Source: a virus
Length of the DNA stretch: 21,319 nt
Virus record (IMG/VR): IMGVR_UViG_3300032053_000625
Coordinates: 1-21,319 of that record
Strand: one strand, 5' to 3'
The notes beneath the pieces were generated by a model. It searched no databases, was not told the DNA's origin, and worked only from the letters and a program-made list of their open reading frames with translations. The stretch's first letter is position 1; each line of letters begins with the position of its first letter. The position numbers and the translations under genes were made by a program. This document shows positions 20,053 to 21,319 of this stretch, piece by piece.

Positions 20053-20250
20053 TGTCAAATGCTCTTTTTTTCTTTTTTCATAATCTTTAACTTTTGCTTC
20101 ATAATTTGTACGTCCGTTTTCTATAAAACTTGGCTTATCTTTCCTTTTTATTTCTAGTTGTCTAAACTCTTCTCCTTTTTCCATATCCTTTTTTTTCTTC
20201 TCTTTTGCAATTTTTTTGGAAAGTTCTCCGTAAACCTGTCTTTCTTTCAT
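20038..20250 (-). CDS. Lysine-rich helical protein (70 residues)
   Basis: AGGAAAT stands just before ATG 20250. The protein is highly charged and helical: YGELSKKIAKEKKKKDMEKG, then DYEKRKKEHLTFSPS, with about one third Lys or Arg. It may bind nucleic acid, but composition is the only evidence. Its last codons overlap the third hairpin of the structured element downstream. Confidence 0.6.
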   Translation of the reverse strand: MKERQVYGELSKKIAKEKKKKDMEKGEEFRQLEIKRKDKPSFIENGRTNYEAKVKDYEKRKKEHLTFSPS

Positions 20251-20329
20251 TTTATTTCCTTTTTTTCTTATTGCGCACTTTTCCGCAAAATCCTATATTG
20301 AGTTTGCACATTCCATTTTTGCCTAATCA

Positions 20330-20542
20330 TTATTTCACTTCTGACTCATTAGGCCGTGCATGAACCCACGGCCTTCTTCTCTCAACACCTTCGATAAAGT
20401 CTTGCATAAATCGCTTATATTGCTTCTTGTAGACCTCAATGCAGTCCCAACACACGCAGTCTTTTACATGTCGATCTGACGGTAAAATATAGAGAGTATC
20501 GCACTGTTTCTCGCATCTATCGCACTGTTCAACGGTTTTCAT
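20330..20542 (-). CDS. Cys-rich zinc-binding protein (70 residues)
   Basis: ATG 20542 overlaps the upstream stop (ATGA). CDRC (residues 7-10) and CVCWDC (about 29-34) suggest a zinc site, followed by a basic, aromatic helix (VYKKQYKRFMQDFIEGVERR) and a short tail. A 20-codon frame (20330-20268) is coupled to its stop by TAATG but is too short to call. Function unknown. Confidence 0.65.
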   Translation of the reverse strand: MKTVEQCDRCEKQCDTLYILPSDRHVKDCVCWDCIEVYKKQYKRFMQDFIEGVERRRPWVHARPNESEVK

Positions 20543-20766
20543 TTTCCCCTCTCCCTATAAAACTTGTTCTCTCTCAATCTTGTTAGATAGTCAAAGTTAA
20601 AGTTTGCGTGGTCAAGCACGTATTTTTCTTCGTAATCCCTAGCAAATTGTCTTGCTTCCTCTTCCGTTGGAAATGTCGTTGCAAAAGTTTTTATCCCCTT
20701 ACGTCTAAAAAGTAGTCGCCAACTGACATCGTCGCCCTTAAGTTTTCTCAAAAAAATACAAGCCAT
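20539..20766 (-). CDS. Small basic protein, possibly DNA-binding (75 residues)
   Basis: ATG 20766 is chosen; the codon before it is TTG. AGGG stands 4-5 bases upstream. The core SWRLLFRRKGIKTFATTFPT and EEEARQFARDYEEKYVLDH resembles the three-stranded arm-type or AP2-like fold found in integrase N-termini and small phage DNA-binding proteins: a strand with Arg/Lys, then 'f.t.eeA..fa...e'. No catalytic integrase domain follows, so it is a stand-alone protein. The family guess is tentative. Confidence 0.6.
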   Translation of the reverse strand: MACIFLRKLKGDDVSWRLLFRRKGIKTFATTFPTEEEARQFARDYEEKYVLDHANFNFDYLTRLRENKFYRERGK

Positions 20767-20846
20767 CAATCCCTAACTTTGCTATCCTCTAGCCAATTTT
20801 GTTTGTATTTTGAAAGTGGGGGTCGATAGTAGACTCCCTTTTCATT

Positions 20847-21035
20847 TTATTCCCCTAGCATTTCCCTAATCGTTACTTCCCCATCCGTAGCAATTTCTAT
20901 CGCTTTAGCTAGTCGTTTGCTAGGCTTTTTTAAACCCTCGCAGATCCGACCAAAATACGGAATGCTGTACTCTAATTTCGCAGCAAAATCTTTTTTTTTG
21001 ATTTTATTCACGTGCAAATAATCCCTCAATTCCAT
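20847..21035 (-). CDS. Cro/XRE-like helix-turn-helix regulator (62 residues)
   Basis: AGGGG lies about 6 bases before ATG 21035. The protein is one HTH domain: MELRDYLHVNKIKKKDFAAK, LEYSIPYFGRICEGLKKPSK, then RLAKAIEIATDGEVTIREML, with the YdaS/Cro-like ending 'kaIe.aT.GeVt..e(m/l)l'. It is the first gene of the leftward early region, divergent from a plus-strand gene across 126 bases with repeated TTGC/GCAA sites. This position fits a genetic-switch repressor. Confidence 0.85.
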   Translation of the reverse strand: MELRDYLHVNKIKKKDFAAKLEYSIPYFGRICEGLKKPSKRLAKAIEIATDGEVTIREMLGE

Positions 21036-21062
21036 GTTTACCCCTTGTGTTTTAGCTATATC

Positions 21063-21133
21063 TTGCCCGATCGCAATTTATTTTGCTAGAGCAATTAAAT
21101 GTGTTGCAAAAATGTTAGCACTTGCTTTATATT
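21063..21133. promoter_or_regulatory. Divergent control region with TTGC/GCAA operators and rightward promoter
   Basis: TTGC-N6-GCAA (21063-21076) and TTGCT-AG-AGCAA (21083-21094, perfect arms) are two dyads sharing the half-site TTGC; further TTGC copies occur at 21104 and 21122. A rightward promoter TTGCAA (21104-21109), 18 bases, TATATT (21128-21133) overlaps the third copy. The neighbouring Cro/XRE-like protein is the likely ligand (inference). Confidence 0.5.
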
Positions 21134-21161
21134 TAGACCATACAAACAAAGGAGGCCTACG

Positions 21162-21314
21162 ATGTGGGAGCTTGACGAAGAACGAAGAAAATTACTGATA
21201 CTGAAAAACATGATAGCAAATCAAAGAAGAGCGGTAGAAGAGCTAACAAGTTATGTGATCGAACTGCAAAACAGCCTCTTCTCTGAAGAAGAACTCAAAC
21301 AAATAGCGAGGTAA
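21162..21314 (+). CDS. 50-residue coiled-coil protein, plus strand
   Basis: ATG 21162 is chosen over 21099 because a perfect AGGAGG precedes it by 6-7 bases. The protein is one amphipathic helix (MWELDEERRKLLILKNMIAN, QRRAVEELTSYVIELQNSLF) with heptad Leu/Ile, ending EEELKQIAR. It is divergent from the Cro-like gene. Another ATG at 21317-21319, two bases after the stop, is probably the start of the next plus-strand gene, cut by the window edge. Confidence 0.7.
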   Translation: MWELDEERRKLLILKNMIANQRRAVEELTSYVIELQNSLFSEEELKQIAR

Positions 21315-21319
21315 AAATG

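Noticed and set aside
20268-20330. A 20-codon minus-strand frame coupled by TAATG to the Cys-rich protein gene
   Set aside because: Too short and without a recognisable pattern; the coupling overlap alone is weak evidence.
20539-20766. Integrase assignment for the 75-residue basic protein
   Set aside because: Only an arm-domain-like fold is suggested; there is no tyrosine recombinase catalytic domain, so no integrase or att site can be claimed.
20789-20845. An 18-codon minus-strand frame after the Cro-like gene, with GGGG nearby
   Set aside because: Very short and no similarity; probably intergenic sequence.

Overview
This window is part of a tailed-bacteriophage genome, either a free phage or a prophage fragment. 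It is AT-rich and densely packed, with many ATGA, TAATG and GTGA stop/start overlaps. It carries a full packaging and head module: terminase small and large subunits, portal, scaffold, N4-gp56-type major capsid protein and a decoration protein. Connector and fibre genes follow, and there is no tape measure, tail tube or sheath. This suggests a podovirus-like particle. A small lipoprotein with a clear lipobox suggests a host with an outer membrane. I cannot name the host.

Layout, read in the main (minus-strand) direction from right to left. At 21.3-20.0 kb lies a control region with a Cro/XRE-like regulator, a divergent plus-strand gene and several small genes. At 20.05-19.8 kb a gene-free stretch of about 240 bases is rich in secondary structure. 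At 19.8-19.0 kb is a C5-cytosine methyltransferase whose gene contains a 215-codon open frame in another register. At 18.8-16.8 kb is a replication module: a winged-helix initiator with iteron-like repeats inside its gene, a 58-residue protein that looks like a fusion of loader N-terminus and initiator C-terminus, and a DnaC/IstB-like helicase loader. At 16.8-14.6 kb are small genes, including a RusA-type resolvase, a two-helix membrane protein, a zinc-ribbon protein and the lipoprotein.

A plus-strand mini-operon (13.8-14.6 kb) of four small genes ends with an XRE regulator and a perfect terminator. It starts from a good promoter overlapped by phased half-sites. Divergent from it, the late module runs leftward: ParB-methyltransferase, TerS, TerL, zinc-ribbon protein, portal, small proteins, scaffold, major capsid, decoration protein, terminator, FCCH-like protein, virion-associated proteins, connector, fibre tip, and a gene cut by the window edge. 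Two more plus-strand insertions (6.5-7.2 kb and 11.9-12.1 kb) sit head-on against this operon.

The points most worth a second look are the dual-frame methyltransferase locus, the chimeric mini-protein of the replication module, the structured intergenic element at 19.88-20.05 kb, the iterons in the initiator gene, the phased operator at 13.77 kb, and an FtsK-gamma-like 47-residue protein in the head operon.
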